Shown one piece after another: positions 33,448-44,500 of a stretch of DNA of 64,000 bases (the first letter of the stretch is position 1; every line of letters begins with the position of its first letter). Location of the stretch: NCBI GenBank assembly GCA_964460115.1, contig CAYWPR010000007.1, positions 60,964 through 124,963 of the forward strand, read 5' to 3'. The stretch is from JAEUJZ01 sp964460115. GTDB lineage: Bacteria; Myxococcota_A; Polyangia; Palsa-1104; JAEUJZ01. The notes beneath the pieces are model-generated. The model was given only the letters and a program-made list of their open reading frames with translations, made no database searches and had not been told where the DNA came from. The position numbers and the translations under genes were made by a program.

Positions 33448-36096
33448 TTACTCGACCATCTGTGCATCCAATATCTTGCCGATTCGGGCCTGCACGGCGG
33501 CAATGTGCGCGCGGGTATAGGCATCAAGTCCGGCCGCGCTGCGCTCTTGATACACAAGCCGCCGTTTGAGCTCGCTAAGCTGATAACGCGCCAGGGCGTG
33601 CAAGTCCGAGTCGGATGCGCCATGGCTTAGCGCCAGCTTGGAAAGTCGTTCGATATGCTGCCGTTGTAAATCGCGCCGCAGGGTGCTGACGCTGCGCACC
33701 GGAGTCGTCAGAAGTTCGCTCCACAAACCTTGGGTGAGCTGCTCGAAAAGCTCGGGCAGCGTCAGAACCGCCGTCGGTCCATATTTCAGCTCGGCGTTGC
33801 GCAGGCGCAAAAACGTGTCGGCTTGCAAGATCTCTGTGAGCAGAGATCCTTGAATCGTGCGGCACAGGTTGCCAATGGGCAGATCCACAAAAGGACGATG
33901 CGCATCAAATCCGCGGGCGCCGCGCGGTCCAAGCCGCGCCAAAAGTTCGGTGGGAAAACTCAACGCTCCATCCGAAAACACATAGGAAAACAGAAAATCC
34001 AGCGCTTCGCGCTGACGCGCTTTGCTCACCGCCGAAAAAGGCGGTTTGCCTTCGGGATCTCCCACGTGATCGCGCGCTTGTAATTGCCCGCCTACGTAGC
34101 GCAGGGCGATTTTCACCGTCGAGGCGTACTGCAGAAGCAGTCCCGTAAACACCTCGGTCAATTCGCTGTACGGCGCATTTTCGACAAGGACGCGGTCGGG
34201 AAGCTTCAGCCACAACTCTTGTATCAAATCCGCTCGCGATCGCGCCCAGGCCAGCGGATCATTGCTCAGATCCCAATCCTGTGCCGTCGGATCGACCGCA
34301 TCCGTTGACCGAGCATCTTCGTCAGTGCCCAGCACGTGCCCGGACTTGGCTGCCTGGCGGGCGACCTCCTGCGCCTGCGCTTCATCGGCGGCATAGCCGT
34401 AGGAAATCGTCAAAAAGTCGCTGCTGCCCAAGTTTTGCGGATAGTAGGACCAATCTGCTCCTGCCTGGCCTCGCGGCAGATTGAGCCCCGGATAATCCAT
34501 CACCGAAGAGAGCAGCCCATGCTCGCGTATCCACGCCGTATCGCTAAGCTTCTCGAGCGGTGTGGTCGCCGAGGCCTTGAAGTTGTGACGCAATCCCAGT
34601 ACATGCCCCACTTCATGCATGGCCGTAAACTTCAGCAACTGGCCGAGCAGGCGCAGCGGCATCGGTTCGCTCGGCGTAATCACTCCAGAAGAAAGCAGCG
34701 CCGTATGCAGCAGCGCCGACTGGACCGTCATCTGAAAATTGAAGGACTCGCCATCGACGTCACCGGCATCCGCAGGCAAGCGCCGGCTGCGCAGCGCCGT
34801 TTCCAAAAGCGCATCGAAAAGTTCCTGCGCCCCGCCGTTTAGCGCCTGCGCCGCATCGCGCTTGCCGACATAGGGCAAGTCAATAATGCGGTAATGACGC
34901 ACGAGGCTGTTATTGAGGGTGATACTCGCCCCCAAAATTTCGCCGCTGCGCGGATCGACCACGGCTTCGCCGCGGCCGAGCGGTGCCCCCAGGCTCGCGT
35001 CCCAGCGAATCGTCGGATAGCGCAAATCTTCGAGATCCGCGTCTTTGGGCAGCATCTGGGCAACGATTGCTTGCTGCCATCCCGCCGCCGCAAAAGCCTG
35101 CTGCCAGGCTTCGACGCCTTCTTTGATAAACGGACGAAATTCCAGCGGAATGCTCGAGTCTAGATACAGCACTATAGGCTGACGCGGCGCGACAAGCTTT
35201 TGCCCTTTGGCATTGTCCGCGGGCGCACCGTTTGGCTCTAAACGCCAGCGATTGATGCCGCGCACAAAAAAGTCAGGGGCAGCGCTTGAGACATCAAGAT
35301 GAGTGGTTACAAAGTAGCCCAGCCGATCGTCTTCGCGGCGTGCCGCCATCTGCTCGACGGGCAGCCGCGCAAACGTGTAATAAACCAGCACCGATGCAAA
35401 GCGGTCGCTCGGCAAAAGTTGCAGGTTCGTCGGCTCCGCCGGCGTAAAGGTCAAGCTGGCCCGCACGTTGAGATTTTCTGGAAAGGCTTTGACCGATTCG
35501 ATGAAACTTCGATCTTTGTTGGCGACAAGCGAACTAGATGATCCGCTGCTTGGCCGCGACAGGGCTCGGGCCATCCGTCCCGCCGAAGAAAGATCTCCTG
35601 TGACCCATCCTTTGATGTTGATTAGGGCGGCGCCGTCCGGCCGTTCGGTCTCAATGGGCGCTGATTGCAAGACCGAGTCGCTATACGATTGATCGACGGC
35701 TCGAGCCAGCGGCGAACCAGAAGCAGCAACAATGCGAGTCAGCCGCTGCACCAAAAAAATTCGATCGCCATGCCGTTCAAAAGCCACCACTGTGGCTTCG
35801 CGTCCATCAATGGAAAAGCCGCTGACAAGCCCTGCCTGACCAAGCCCGCGCGCCAAGCGGCTATAAAGTAGAAAATCCTGCCCGAGCCGCTGTTTGGGAA
35901 CGGCCAAAAACAGATCATCGCCCTTTTGATAGGTGTCAAAAAAGCCTTTGCGCTCTTTAGATTTAGAAATGACCGTTGCAAATTTTTTCATGGGCCCTTC
36001 GGGATCGGGCGTGATTTTGGCCACACGCGCCTGCCGCGGGCATCCCGTTATCGTTAGCAGCCCCACACTCAATGCAAAAAAGAGCAATTGCCTCAT
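33448..36096 (-). CDS. Zinc-dependent metalloprotease lipoprotein (DUF5117/DUF4953 type)
   Basis: The 882-residue protein has a lipoprotein signal (ITGC, Cys19). A DUF5117-like N-terminal part (FATVISKSKERKGFFDTYQ onward) is followed by a metzincin-type zinc site HEVGHVLGLRHNF near residue 495, where three His bind zinc and the Glu is catalytic. A conserved helical region follows. It should be a large cell-envelope protease; family members occur widely in Bacteroidetes and myxobacteria, substrates unknown. It is convergent with the Gld-like operon and divergent from the lipoprotein/TonB-receptor pair by 76 bp. Only a weak ribosome-binding site is seen. Confidence 0.9.
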   Translation of the reverse strand: MRQLLFFALSVGLLTITGCPRQARVAKITPDPEGPMKKFATVISKSKERKGFFDTYQKGDDLFLAVPKQRLGQDFLLYSRLARGLGQAGLVSGFSIDGREATVVAFERHGDRIFLVQRLTRIVAASGSPLARAVDQSYSDSVLQSAPIETERPDGAALINIKGWVTGDLSSAGRMARALSRPSSGSSSSLVANKDRSFIESVKAFPENLNVRASLTFTPAEPTNLQLLPSDRFASVLVYYTFARLPVEQMAARREDDRLGYFVTTHLDVSSAAPDFFVRGINRWRLEPNGAPADNAKGQKLVAPRQPIVLYLDSSIPLEFRPFIKEGVEAWQQAFAAAGWQQAIVAQMLPKDADLEDLRYPTIRWDASLGAPLGRGEAVVDPRSGEILGASITLNNSLVRHYRIIDLPYVGKRDAAQALNGGAQELFDALLETALRSRRLPADAGDVDGESFNFQMTVQSALLHTALLSSGVITPSEPMPLRLLGQLLKFTAMHEVGHVLGLRHNFKASATTPLEKLSDTAWIREHGLLSSVMDYPGLNLPRGQAGADWSYYPQNLGSSDFLTISYGYAADEAQAQEVARQAAKSGHVLGTDEDARSTDAVDPTAQDWDLSNDPLAWARSRADLIQELWLKLPDRVLVENAPYSELTEVFTGLLLQYASTVKIALRYVGGQLQARDHVGDPEGKPPFSAVSKARQREALDFLFSYVFSDGALSFPTELLARLGPRGARGFDAHRPFVDLPIGNLCRTIQGSLLTEILQADTFLRLRNAELKYGPTAVLTLPELFEQLTQGLWSELLTTPVRSVSTLRRDLQRQHIERLSKLALSHGASDSDLHALARYQLSELKRRLVYQERSAAGLDAYTRAHIAAVQARIGKILDAQMVE

Positions 36097-36172
36097 TTCT
36101 TCACGGTACCTGGTCCTTCTGGCTTATGAAACGGGGTTGTGCTGGGCCCGGCGGACGTGATACACGCCGCCA

Positions 36173-37621
36173 ATGGCGCGCGTTTATTTCTTCCTGTGCC
36201 TTCTATCGATCGGCGCTGCATGCGATGGCGTGATTCCACCCGATCCGTACATGGGCACCATCGATCCCAGTGGCTTTGATCCATTGGTGGCTTTTCCGAC
36301 GAATAGCAACAACCAGCAGGCGGCTTGCTTACAACCGCGGCGCGGCTTTGGCGGGTCCACCGGGCTTGACGGCGTAAGCTGGATATATCTGGCCGGTCTG
36401 TCAGCTGGCCAGCTTGACGTCAGCAACGCTAGCGATCCGGCGCGGACGCTGCCGCCATCGGTTTATCAGCTAAACGGCTGCAATGCTCCGGAAGGCCGCC
36501 GCGAGCCAAGGGGCTTTGATCCCCGTCTAAATAACTACCGAGAAGACGTACAGTATCCGGTGGTGGCGCAGGGTCTGGTCCCGGCGCTTAGCGGCGCCGC
36601 CAGCGAGCCGGCGCGGCTAAGCACTTATATGCCTTGGCATGTCGTCGTGCCGGTCGATATGCAGTCGTCCGTGCGCGACCGCATGGGCTGTAACGATGTC
36701 AAGGGCGAGCGCTCGCTGCTCGAACGTGCTGGCTTTGCGCGCGATACCAAAAAATTTCCAGAAAGCGGACCGCAAGACTTTGACTTCCATTATCCGAGCC
36801 GCGACGCCATTCGCGCAGGCCAGGCAACGATGAAAGATTGGCCCATGGTCAGCGTTGCGGTGCCCATCATGAAGACGCCGGTGGGGATGGAGTCCTGCCC
36901 ATTTGTCATGGGCAACACCGCCAAGTATCCCAGGTTTCCCGGAGATCCGAATGCCGACTTTCAGTTTCCTTCGCAGCACTGGCTGCGCGGGCTGCTCGGC
37001 GGCTATTTGGATGGCGGCGATCTGCCAATCAGCACCGATCCGCAGGTCTGTAAGCAGATTCCCTCGCGTATTTCGACGGGAAAAGCCTGTATGGGAAATA
37101 TGGACTGCAACGCCGACAAAGCGGAAAGCTGCTCGGCCAACCTGTGTGTAGCGCCGCTGCCGGTTTGTCCGCTGCTCAATGACCTGTATGTTCCGGTGGA
37201 TGAAGTGTGGCCGCGCACTGGCAAAGCTTGTTCACCGACGCTGGCATGTAATACTGCGGCGGGCGAGTACTGCTACAATTCGCGCTGTTTTGCGCCCCCG
37301 ACGACGGCGCAGGCGGCAAACCCAATGGCCAGCCCCACGGTTAGCTTGCCTGTGGGCGATGATCCCAAGACCGTGCCAACGCGCACGGCCGATGTCATGG
37401 CCGTGTTTAGCGCCACTCCGGGGCAACCGGGATTTTCGCCGGTGTGCCGACTGCGCTTCTTTGACAAAAGCAAGCTAGACTGCGGCCGAATCGAGCCGGG
37501 TGTAACGATAGCGCTGCGGCCTCTGTGCTCGGCCCAAGAGATTGCGCAATCAACCGCGCAAGTCGCCACCAAAAGCGACTACTACGTCCACTGTCTATTC
37601 CTTCAACCCAACTTCCAATAA
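36173..37621 (+). CDS. Cysteine-containing lipoprotein paired with a TonB receptor
   Basis: I do not recognise a family. The 482-residue product has a lipoprotein signal peptide (IGAAC, Cys17). A Tyr/Pro/Asn-rich middle part has no catalytic motif. A cysteine cluster at about 295-380 contains two similar units (GKACMGNMDCNADKAESC and GKACSPTLACNTAAGEYC), reminiscent of small disulfide knots. It ends 11 bp before the Oar-like receptor gene on the same strand, so the two are very likely co-expressed and may form a surface-lipoprotein/receptor pair. No clear ribosome-binding site precedes its ATG. Confidence 0.8.
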   Translation: MARVYFFLCLLSIGAACDGVIPPDPYMGTIDPSGFDPLVAFPTNSNNQQAACLQPRRGFGGSTGLDGVSWIYLAGLSAGQLDVSNASDPARTLPPSVYQLNGCNAPEGRREPRGFDPRLNNYREDVQYPVVAQGLVPALSGAASEPARLSTYMPWHVVVPVDMQSSVRDRMGCNDVKGERSLLERAGFARDTKKFPESGPQDFDFHYPSRDAIRAGQATMKDWPMVSVAVPIMKTPVGMESCPFVMGNTAKYPRFPGDPNADFQFPSQHWLRGLLGGYLDGGDLPISTDPQVCKQIPSRISTGKACMGNMDCNADKAESCSANLCVAPLPVCPLLNDLYVPVDEVWPRTGKACSPTLACNTAAGEYCYNSRCFAPPTTAQAANPMASPTVSLPVGDDPKTVPTRTADVMAVFSATPGQPGFSPVCRLRFFDKSKLDCGRIEPGVTIALRPLCSAQEIAQSTAQVATKSDYYVHCLFLQPNFQ

Positions 37622-37632
37622 TCGAGCGTTTC

Positions 37633-40443
37633 ATGCGCAGAGTCTTGTTCGCGCTTTTGGTCGGGCTGCTCGCTTTTTGGGCGGCGCGTAATGCCTGGGC
37701 CATTGGCGAGGTCAGTGGTCGGCTGGGGGGTGTGATTCAGGTACAGACCGGAGCGACCAAAGAAGGCGTCGCCGGCGTGCCTGTGCTCATCAAAAGCAAG
37801 CAGCTTATAGGCGGCGCTCGCAGCACCACCACAGCCGACGATGGTAGTTATCAATTTCAAAGCCTGACGCCGGGCACCTACGAGCTATCTATACGCTTGG
37901 AAGGTTTTGCGCCGGTCGAGCAGCGCGGCATCGTGGTTATAGCCGGGCAGCTAGCGCCCGTGGACGTTGTGCTAGAGGTCGGGCGACTGACGCAGACCAC
38001 CAAGATTATCGAAAAACGCAATCCGATACTGAATCCGGAAAGCGCGGTGGCCACGACTGTTTTAGGCAACGACAAAGTCACAAAGACTCCGACTTTTCGC
38101 CAGGTTCAGGCGATGGTGCAATATGCTCCGGGCGTCGGCGTTGGCAATTCGCCGTCGGTACGCGGCGGTCTTTCGCGCTACACGCGCTTTTTGGTCGATG
38201 GTCTAGATACCACCGATGTCGTCACCGGCGGCATTAGCTCTCCGATGAACTTTGACGCCGTCGAGCAGTTCAGCTTGTCGGTCGGCGCGATGGATGCCGA
38301 GTATAACTCGATGGGGCTTGTCCAAAATATGGTCACCCGATCGGGCGGCAATAAGTTTACGACAGACATTAGCCTGACCATTCAGCCGACGGCGTTTAAT
38401 TCACGGACGCGCTATGCAGCGCAGCAGCCGGTTCAGAATGGTCTTTTGCTTTACGATCAGCGCGATCCGCCGGTGCGCGACTATTATTCGGTCAACGCCA
38501 ACGTCGGTGGTCCGATCGTCAAAGATCGATTGTGGTTCTTTACTTCGTTTCAACTGAACTACAACCGCGCGCTAAACACCGTTCCGGCTTTTCCTTGGTA
38601 TGGCACGAATACCGACAGCGACCGCATCAAGGAAACCTATACATATCTTGGGCGGGCCAAGCTGACCTTTCAAGCCAGCGCCTCTACGCGGCTGGCGTTG
38701 TCGTTTAACATCGACCGCAATTACATCACCAACAATGCCGCCACGGCGGCGGTGGTTACAGAGGATGCCGAGCGTCGCGTCGGTCGAGGTGGGGAATGGC
38801 TGGTGCTGCTTGTCGATAGCGCCCTGAGCCCGAAGCTGATGTTTCAGATGCAGGCGGGATTTACCGACAAACGGTCACTGGAAGATACGATGCGCAGCAC
38901 CGAAAGCGGCGATCCCGACCGCATCACGCCGTCTCATACCCTGCGCACTAGCGATAGCTATAACGGTGTTACGTATCTAAACAGTCCCATCGGATGGAAC
39001 GACGAGACCAAGTATCGCGTACAGGTTGACCCCTCGCTTCTTTATAGCACCACCGACGTCACCGGCACCCACAACGTCAAGGGCGGAATTCAGCTTGCCT
39101 ACATGCGCTATAACCACAACGTAGGCATCGCCGGCGGGCAAAAGTTCACCGATACGCAGCCGCAGCCGCCTTGTGACCCCGCACAAAGCAGCACCTTTGG
39201 CAGTTGTATGCAGCTTGTCGAGTACCCGGACAGTAAACCGATAAACGGCAAGCCTGGTCCGGGCTGGACGACGACGGCGCAGGCGGTCAACATCGGTCTG
39301 TTTTTACAGGATCGCTGGACCATCAAGCGGTTTTTGACCATCGTGCCCGGCATGCGTTTTGACGCCGGGCTGCTTTACAACTATCAGAATACGCGGCTTG
39401 GCTCGGCGCTGCTTGGCTATGGACCGCGGCTGTCGCTGGTCTATGATCTTTTGCACGATCGAACGACGCTCATTTCGGCGCACTACGGACGGCATAACGA
39501 CGTCGGCAATGCTTTTATCGCCGATCAAGGCAATCCTTCTGCGCCCTCCGAAGTTCGAAAATGGAACGACAAGACCCAAACCTTCGAATTCAACAGCAAA
39601 GCCGGCGGGCCGGGCGGCCAGCTATTTTCCGCGTATACTACGCCGCCCAAATTGGACGAAGTCAGCGCCGGCATTCGCCGTGAAGTGATTTCCGAACTAG
39701 TCGTGGGGCTGGATTATACGTATCGGAAGTATTCCGATATGTGGACCAACGCTGAAGTCAATCAAGTATGGGATCCCGCGGGGCTACGCGTCGTTGGCTT
39801 CGTGGAAAATTCGGCCATGCGTCAGCGCGTCTATATGGCCGATACGCCCGATGAAGCGCAGCGCACCTATCATGGGCTGGACCTATGGCTGCAGGGCAGT
39901 CCTGGCGGCTTTGGCCTCGTTGCTTCGTACACGCTGGCTTTTGCTTCCGGAACGGTCAGCGACTACTTTAGTAGCTATCTGCAAAACCCGCGCATGTCGG
40001 TCCTTTTTGACGGGCCGCTTAGCGATAATTATCGGCACACCCTCAAGGCGGCCATCGACTATACGTTTGGCTTTGGCCTGAACGTAAGCACGCGCATCCA
40101 GTACCGCACCGGCGCGCCGCAGTGGAAAGTCTTTCAAAGTCCAGAGGACAGCAGCTTTAGCGTCTATCGTTCGCCGCGCGGATCATCTACGGGAACGCGC
40201 AATAACGATCCGACGACCTATGCTGAATTTAAGCTGCCCGATCAATTCATCTTGGACTTTCAGCTTATGTACAGCTTTCAAAAGCTTGTGGGGCACCGCT
40301 TTGACGTGATTGTGCAGCTTTTCAACCTGCTTGGCGCCGGCACTCCGTTTTCCATCGACAACCGCAACGGAACCACCTTTGGTGCAGTCAATTCACGCGG
40401 CGACAACCTAAACGCCGAGCTCATCCTCCGTTATCGCTACTAG
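37633..40443 (+). CDS. Oar-like TonB-dependent receptor
   Basis: The 936-residue outer-membrane protein has a signal peptide ending near AWA-IG (about 24). A carboxypeptidase-regulatory domain covers about 28-115 (TTADDGSYQFQSLTPGTYEL). A plug follows (GVGNSPSVRGGLSRYTRFLVDG), and then a long beta-barrel rich in Tyr, Asn and Asp ending in ELILRYRY. This matches the Oar group of Myxococcus, implicated there in secretion of a protease; a similar role here is inference. The ATG at 37633 begins a good signal peptide; an earlier in-frame start (37525) would overlap the upstream lipoprotein gene by about 100 bp. Confidence 0.9.
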   Translation: MRRVLFALLVGLLAFWAARNAWAIGEVSGRLGGVIQVQTGATKEGVAGVPVLIKSKQLIGGARSTTTADDGSYQFQSLTPGTYELSIRLEGFAPVEQRGIVVIAGQLAPVDVVLEVGRLTQTTKIIEKRNPILNPESAVATTVLGNDKVTKTPTFRQVQAMVQYAPGVGVGNSPSVRGGLSRYTRFLVDGLDTTDVVTGGISSPMNFDAVEQFSLSVGAMDAEYNSMGLVQNMVTRSGGNKFTTDISLTIQPTAFNSRTRYAAQQPVQNGLLLYDQRDPPVRDYYSVNANVGGPIVKDRLWFFTSFQLNYNRALNTVPAFPWYGTNTDSDRIKETYTYLGRAKLTFQASASTRLALSFNIDRNYITNNAATAAVVTEDAERRVGRGGEWLVLLVDSALSPKLMFQMQAGFTDKRSLEDTMRSTESGDPDRITPSHTLRTSDSYNGVTYLNSPIGWNDETKYRVQVDPSLLYSTTDVTGTHNVKGGIQLAYMRYNHNVGIAGGQKFTDTQPQPPCDPAQSSTFGSCMQLVEYPDSKPINGKPGPGWTTTAQAVNIGLFLQDRWTIKRFLTIVPGMRFDAGLLYNYQNTRLGSALLGYGPRLSLVYDLLHDRTTLISAHYGRHNDVGNAFIADQGNPSAPSEVRKWNDKTQTFEFNSKAGGPGGQLFSAYTTPPKLDEVSAGIRREVISELVVGLDYTYRKYSDMWTNAEVNQVWDPAGLRVVGFVENSAMRQRVYMADTPDEAQRTYHGLDLWLQGSPGGFGLVASYTLAFASGTVSDYFSSYLQNPRMSVLFDGPLSDNYRHTLKAAIDYTFGFGLNVSTRIQYRTGAPQWKVFQSPEDSSFSVYRSPRGSSTGTRNNDPTTYAEFKLPDQFILDFQLMYSFQKLVGHRFDVIVQLFNLLGAGTPFSIDNRNGTTFGAVNSRGDNLNAELILRYRY

Positions 40444-40463
40444 CCGTTTCACAAGCCTGTAAG

Positions 40464-41441
40464 TTAAGGCCGCTCGGCAAGGCCGCTCGTTGCTACAAGG
40501 GTCTGAAAATAATAGCGAACGACGCCGTCGTGAGATAAGGCGCTGCGCTTAAAAAGCAGACCGTGCTGATACGTGGCAAGCGGCCAGGTTGCAATCGTTC
40601 GGTCGTCAATCATGGCATCGCGCTCGGCAATGCTTGCGGTCAGGCGATCGGCCATTGCCTGGCTGTTTTGCAAAGTCCCGCCGCCATCGGTATAGACATT
40701 GGCAAAGCGGCGGCTTGGCGGCTGAGAAAAAAGAGCCGGCAGATCGGCACGAACAAAGCTGTCAAAGTCCGCTGTGGCTCCGTACAGCGAATCGAGCAAG
40801 TAAAGCTCGCGTATAGGAACTCCACCGCGCGTGGCGATGGCCGCGGCCGCGGCATAACCGCCGGAATGGGAAGCAAGCGCCACCGGGCCGATTTCGGCAA
40901 GCGTCAATTCGTAAAGCGGCTCGTGCAATTGCTGCAGAACTTCCTGTAGCAAGGCGCGAAAGCCATCGCGTTCATCCAGCTTTCCGGGATTTGCGGAGCT
41001 TTGATCAAAGGCGACCTCCGGACAAAGCAGGATGGCATTTTTATGCGCAGCTTCCAGTTGCGCGATGAGTCCAAATGCCTGGCGCACCGGCCCGGAATTC
41101 GTGCAGGGCTGGCCAGCGTCGCTTGGGCGCACTATATTTTCTACGCAATTATTAAATCCGTGAATGTAGACAAGGAGTGATACCGGCGGTGTCGCGTCAA
41201 AGTGCGCCGGCAAGTAGACAAGGGCGCTGGGATGCAAAGGACTTTTGGGAAAAGCGCCCGCATCGAGGCGCAGTAAAAAAGTACGGCCGGGCAAAGCAGG
41301 GCGCGCCGCATCGAAATTTGTACCCAAGTCTGTGGGCGGTTTTTCACCCACATCGCCGTACAGATCCCAGGCAAATTCGGAATCATTCTGCGTACACCGG
41401 ACTAGCGCTATCAGAATAAGAAGCCATGTCAGGCGCGACAT
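40464..41441 (-). CDS. Secreted alpha/beta-hydrolase-like protein
   Basis: The 325-residue protein has a hydrophobic N-terminus with a poor lipobox (LVRC, Cys16), so export is likely but lipidation uncertain. The alpha/beta-hydrolase core shows VYIHGFNN (oxyanion region, about 91-98) and the nucleophile elbow SHSGGY (S193), with Asp in LLDSLYG and His in YQHGLL as plausible triad partners. It may be an esterase or peptidase. It converges on the Oar-like receptor with a 20-bp gap and is divergent from the kinase gene at 41572. Confidence 0.8.
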   Translation of the reverse strand: MSRLTWLLILIALVRCTQNDSEFAWDLYGDVGEKPPTDLGTNFDAARPALPGRTFLLRLDAGAFPKSPLHPSALVYLPAHFDATPPVSLLVYIHGFNNCVENIVRPSDAGQPCTNSGPVRQAFGLIAQLEAAHKNAILLCPEVAFDQSSANPGKLDERDGFRALLQEVLQQLHEPLYELTLAEIGPVALASHSGGYAAAAAIATRGGVPIRELYLLDSLYGATADFDSFVRADLPALFSQPPSRRFANVYTDGGGTLQNSQAMADRLTASIAERDAMIDDRTIATWPLATYQHGLLFKRSALSHDGVVRYYFQTLVATSGLAERP

Positions 41442-41465
41442 GACCGCGCTATACCACGCGGAATT

Positions 41466-41543
41466 CTTTTCTCCCAGAAAAGCTTGGTATCCTTTTTACA
41501 GCGCCTAAAAATACCGGCGACTGAGGCGGTCTTGTTAGGCGCT
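41466..41543 (+). promoter_or_regulatory. Two inverted repeats upstream of the Ser/Thr kinase gene
   Basis: CTTTTCT-ccc-AGAAAAG (41466-41482) is a perfect 7-bp repeat. AGCGCCTAA (41500-41508) and TTAGGCGCT (41535-41543) are perfect 9-bp arms with ACCG/CGGT inside the loop. They occupy the divergent spacer; they could be operators or a leader stem-loop ending 28 bases before the ATG. Confidence 0.45.
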
Positions 41544-41571
41544 TCTCGCAAATTAGGAGCTGCGCAAATTT

Positions 41572-44500
41572 ATGGCCCAAGACAATGTCCAAAAGCGGGT
41601 CGCTTCATCCTCGAAGACGCCGGCGCCAGGTTTCGGACCGGCCTACGACAAAACTCTGCCCGGCACGAATTCGGACGTCGGCTTGGCGGCCACTGTCTCG
41701 GGGGCATCCGCGTCGCATCCGACTCCACTTGCCAACTCGGGGGCTGGCGAATTAGCGGCTGGAATCGGCCTAATTGCCGTTCCCGGCAGCGTTCCGGTTC
41801 CGCTGCAAAAATGGGAACACTATGAAATCATTCGTCCAATCGGACAAGGCGGCATGGGAACCGTCTTTTTGGCCCGCGATCGGCGCCTTGGGCGCATGGT
41901 CGCGCTGAAATTTCTGCGCGTGCCTAGCCCCGATGCGGCCGAGCGCATGATGCAGGAAGCGCGCGCGCAAGCGCGGCTGGATCACAACGGCATCTGCAAA
42001 GTCTTTGAAGTTGGCGAATTTCAGGGGCAACCCTACATCGCCATGGAATATTTGGACGGACATCCGCTGCATTTGGCTTTGCGGCGTCTCAGCCTAGACC
42101 AAAAGGTCGTGCTTTTGTACGGCATTGCGCTGGCCGTACATGCCGCCCATCGGCAAGGAATACTGCATCGCGATTTAAAACCCGCCAACATCATGGTTTG
42201 TCAGGCCGAAGTCGGCGCCGAAGATGCATCGCCTTGCGGATTGCGTCCGGTGCTGATGGATTTTGGTTTGGCGCGAGATTCTTTAGGACCGCAGCGGCTG
42301 ACCCAAACCGGAGTGATCATGGGAACGCCGCACTACATGGCGCCGGAACAAGCTCGCGGCCAGGCCCGTCATTTGGATCGCCGTGCCGATGTCTACAGTC
42401 TGGGAGCGATGTTTTATGAAATGCTCGTTGGACGTCCGCCTTTTGATGCCGAAAATGAAGTCGAATTGATTCTGGCGGTCCTGCAGCAGGATCCACAGCC
42501 GCCGCGCCAGATAGATGCCAGCATTCCGTTGGATTTGGAAATCATTGCCCTAAAGTGCCTGCACAAAGAACCCGAGCAACGTTACGAATCGGCGCTGGCC
42601 TTGGCCGAGGATCTGCAGCGCTATTTGCAAAGCGAGCCGATTGTGGCGCGTCCGGCCTCGACACTGTATCGGCTGCGCCGCATGGCGCTGCGGCATCGTA
42701 TGGCGGTCGTGGTTGCCGCCGTGCTCCTGTTTTCGCTCGGCGGGCTTTTCACCGTGATGCTGCGAGCGCGCACCAAAGTTCAGCAGGCGTCTGCGCGGGG
42801 CGAGGTACAAAAGCGTCTGGCGGCAGAACTTGGTCAGACAGTATCGCATATGAATCTGTTTCTGCGCGTGGCCTACAGTCTGCCGGTGCACGACTTGCCG
42901 CGCGAACAGAATTTGGTCAGGCAGCGTCTTGGCCAACTGGAACAGCAGATGGGAGAGGTGGACCCCTTTTTGCACGGCACGCTGCAAAGTGCGCTCGGGC
43001 AAGGCTATCTGGCTTTGCATGAATATCCGCGGGCGATTTCCCACTTGCGCTTGGCGCTTTCGCACGGCGTCGCGGATGCCAGTGTACACTTGGCGCTTGG
43101 GCAGGCGCTCGGCGGTCTTTATCAGCAAAAAGCCAGCGAGCTGCGGCGTCAGCTAAACGGCGCGCAGACCCGTACTCGGCTTGAGCCATTTCGCCAAAGC
43201 CTGCTCGTGCCTGCGCAAAAGGAGCTGCAGCTTGCGCATGGTACCGAGGCGATTCCGCCAAGCTACGTGCAGGCGCTTTTGCATTACTACAGCGGAGACG
43301 CGGAGTACGAGCAAGCCTTGAAAAAAACGCGCCAGGCGCAAAAGGAAGCGCCTTGGCTGATTGAGCCGGTTGATTTGGAGACCAAAATCCTTACCGAACG
43401 CTATGCCGAACGTCTGCGTCAAGGCGACCATTTTGCGCTGAGCGATCGAATCATGGTTCGCGACGCGCTCGAGAAGGCCATTGGAATTGCTCGCAGCTAT
43501 CCAGAATTTTATAATACCTTTGTAGATTATTCAATTATCACAATACGCAACCTAGTCTGGTCGCATGCGGGGACCAAAGGCTTTGAAGAATTTTTCAGCA
43601 AAGCGGCTGAAAATGCCGAAATCGCCGCCAAACTACAGCCGAATCATGACGATGCGCTGGATCAATGGGCAGATGTCTATGCAAGTTGGGCATATGTACA
43701 AGCTTATTATCATCAAGATCCAGAACCTGCCGTAAAGCCCGGTCTTGAAGTCATTGCGGCTGCGTTGCGTCACAAACCCGAACGGTCGCGAACCTATACG
43801 GTCAGCAGCCGCATGTATATTGCGCGCAACATTTATGAAGAATTTTTGGAAAAGGACTCTATGCGCAGTGCCGAGCAGGCAACCAAAGCCGCGCAGCGCG
43901 CCGCAGAGCTTGATTCAACGAATTTTGAAAGCCTCAATCTGCTGGCCATCGCCTTGTTCAAAATAACTGCTTTAAAGCGCGGGCAAGGTCAATCGGCGGA
44001 TGCCGAAGAGCTGGCGGCCATCAATGCCGAGCGGCGCGCCCTGGAGCTGCGTCCCGATGTTCCGCTTCTGGCCAATAATTTGGCGCAATCCTATATAGAA
44101 CTTGCCGACCGCCAAAGCGCGCATGGTTTAGATGGCAATGCCGCGCTGGCCCAGGCGCGCAAAATTGTGCAAGACCTGCAAATCAAAACCCCCGATTTCG
44201 GCATGTATGAGTATATGCAGTTTTCGCTGTTACAAAGCGAAGTGCGGGCTTTGTTGAAATCGCATCACGATGCGTTAGCGCCAGCGCAAAGATTGTTTGA
44301 AATGGCAAAGGAGATTCCGCGCAAATACTCGCAGATGCCGAACATTGCATCGGCACCCATCCATACCGCGTTGCTTTTGGCACAGGCGCTGCAGGAAAGC
44401 GGAAAATCGCCGCTTGCAGTCATCGATGACACACTTAGCAATCTAGCGAGTCTACAGGATAAGATAGAATCGAAAGCCACCCAGCTTATATTGAAAAACT

